This document shows, one piece after another, positions 26,650-27,102 of a stretch of 27,102 nt of DNA. Numbering within the stretch: the stretch's first letter is position 1; each line of letters opens with the position of its first letter. Below the pieces are notes generated by a model. It was not told where the DNA came from, made no database searches, and saw only the letters and a list, made by a program, of their open reading frames with translations. The DNA is from a virus. The stretch lies in IMG/VR virus record IMGVR_UViG_3300034122_000266, positions 1-27,102 of that record; one strand, 5' to 3'. Position numbers and translations under genes: made by a program.

Positions 26650-27102
26650 GAGTAGGAGTTTGCGTACCGTGTAGGGATGAGGTTCATACTGGTTTTGCTT
26701 TTGACTTTGCGAGGATGACAGCACACGATGCGTCAGTTCGTTGCAAGGACGGTAAGGGTGGGTTAAGCCTTTACACAATGCCGGGGACGCTGATTTTCGA
26801 TCAACGGGAAAAGTTAGCGCAGGTTGCTTTAGGTGAAGGGTGTGACGCATTGCTGTTTATCGATAGCGATATGCGTTTTCCACACGACATCATTAGCATC
26901 ATGTTAAGCCGCAATGTGCCTATCGTTGGGGTTAATGCTACGACTCGGAGAAAGCCTGTCACACCTACGGCAAAGATTTTGACTAGGTACATGGATGGGG
27001 ATACTGAGGTTCGTAAGTGGTCGAATGTAGATTCTCGCGGTAAAGAGGGAATTGAGGAGGTTACAGCGGTTGGGTTTGGTGCTGTAATGATCCGTAAGGA
27101 AG
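26646..27102 (+). CDS. Glycosyltransferase-like protein (GT-A), 3'-truncated by window end
   Basis: 152 codons are visible with no stop. It begins RVGVCVPCRDEVHTGFAFDF, then LYTMPGTLIFDQREKLAQVA, and LLFIDSDMRFPHDIISIMLS with a DSD metal site, then IVGVNATTRRKPV and VTAVGFGAVMIRKE, the usual order of small GT-A glycosyltransferases. It lies within the structural block, after the capsid gene, and might modify a virion protein or host glycan. The ATG overlaps the previous stop (ATGA). The end of the gene is outside the window. Confidence 0.78.
   Translation, partial: MRVGVCVPCRDEVHTGFAFDFARMTAHDASVRCKDGKGGLSLYTMPGTLIFDQREKLAQVALGEGCDALLFIDSDMRFPHDIISIMLSRNVPIVGVNATTRRKPVTPTAKILTRYMDGDTEVRKWSNVDSRGKEGIEEVTAVGFGAVMIRKE

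Noticed and set aside
1-27102. Prophage/lysogeny module or CRISPR array
   Set aside because: No integrase, excisionase, full-length CI repressor, attachment repeat, or regularly spaced repeat with unique spacers was seen.

Overview
The window is one continuous stretch of a tailed double-stranded DNA phage (Caudoviricetes) genome. It is tightly packed, with mostly 1 to 30 base overlaps between genes, and has no stretch over 300 bases without a gene. A Gram-negative host is indicated by a two-component spanin pair (inner-membrane Rz-like and outer-membrane lipoprotein Rz1-like), a further small lipoprotein and a GH19-type endolysin. A freshwater betaproteobacterial (Burkholderiales-like) host is my inference from the general look of the proteins, not something the sequence proves. 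The P22-type portal and SU10/DUF5309-type capsid protein suggest a podovirus-like virion, but no tail tube, sheath or tape measure gene lies inside the window, so morphology is not settled. No integrase, tRNA, rRNA, CRISPR array or insertion sequence was found.

Layout: (1) 1-3.3 kb, rightward: the end of a virion protein gene, a second large Ala/Gly-rich virion protein and a tail-collar fibre protein. (2) 3.3-6.3 kb, rightward: a lysis region with small membrane proteins, GH19 endolysin, small lipoprotein, holin-like protein, secreted peptide and spanins, with Rz1 wholly embedded in Rz. (3) 6.2-9.1 kb, leftward: an early-type operon reading (from its promoter) a 105-aa unknown, 36- and 56-aa small proteins, ERF annealing protein, SSB-like protein, a cysteine-rich secreted 48-aa peptide, a 28-aa ORF, a Cro-like HTH regulator, a MazG-like pyrophosphohydrolase and three small proteins. 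It converges with the lysis region. (4) 9.14-9.27 kb: divergent control region. (5) 9.3-16.2 kb, rightward: DUF1376-type replication protein with an internal origin-like repeat array, primase zinc-binding protein, QueD-like and DpdA/TGT-like proteins, DnaB-like helicase, VRR-NUC and PD-(D/E)XK nucleases, many small unknowns and a DUF1364/YbcO-type nuclease. (6) 16.2-19.9 kb: four small lysine-rich basic proteins, then hexapeptide acetyltransferase, methyltransferase, glycosyltransferase and ParB-domain/adenine methyltransferase fusion. (7) 19.9-27.1 kb: small terminase, a 27-aa zinc ribbon, a NUMOD4-HNH homing endonuclease, large terminase, portal, scaffold, major capsid protein and a glycosyltransferase-like gene cut by the window end.

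How it fits together: the divergent promoter region would start leftward early genes (recombination, regulation, nucleotide clean-up) and rightward replication genes. The replication gene appears to carry its own origin, as lambda gene O does: four 7-bp motifs at exact 11-bp intervals (two in each orientation), followed by an AT-rich 21-bp tandem repeat. Helicase, primase zinc protein, ERF and nucleases would copy and process DNA. QueD-like and DpdA-like genes point to 7-deazaguanine modification of the phage DNA, and the adenine methyltransferase adds a second modification. Packaging and capsid genes follow, then virion and lysis genes once the genome is circularised or read on past the window.

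Most worthwhile points: the origin-like array at 9971-10060, the minimal QueD/DpdA pair in which the QueD cysteine is replaced by serine, the cysteine-rich secreted peptide at 7526-7672, the overprinted membrane gene at 4122-4427, and the duplicated hairpin-plus-RBS cassette at 14136/14393.
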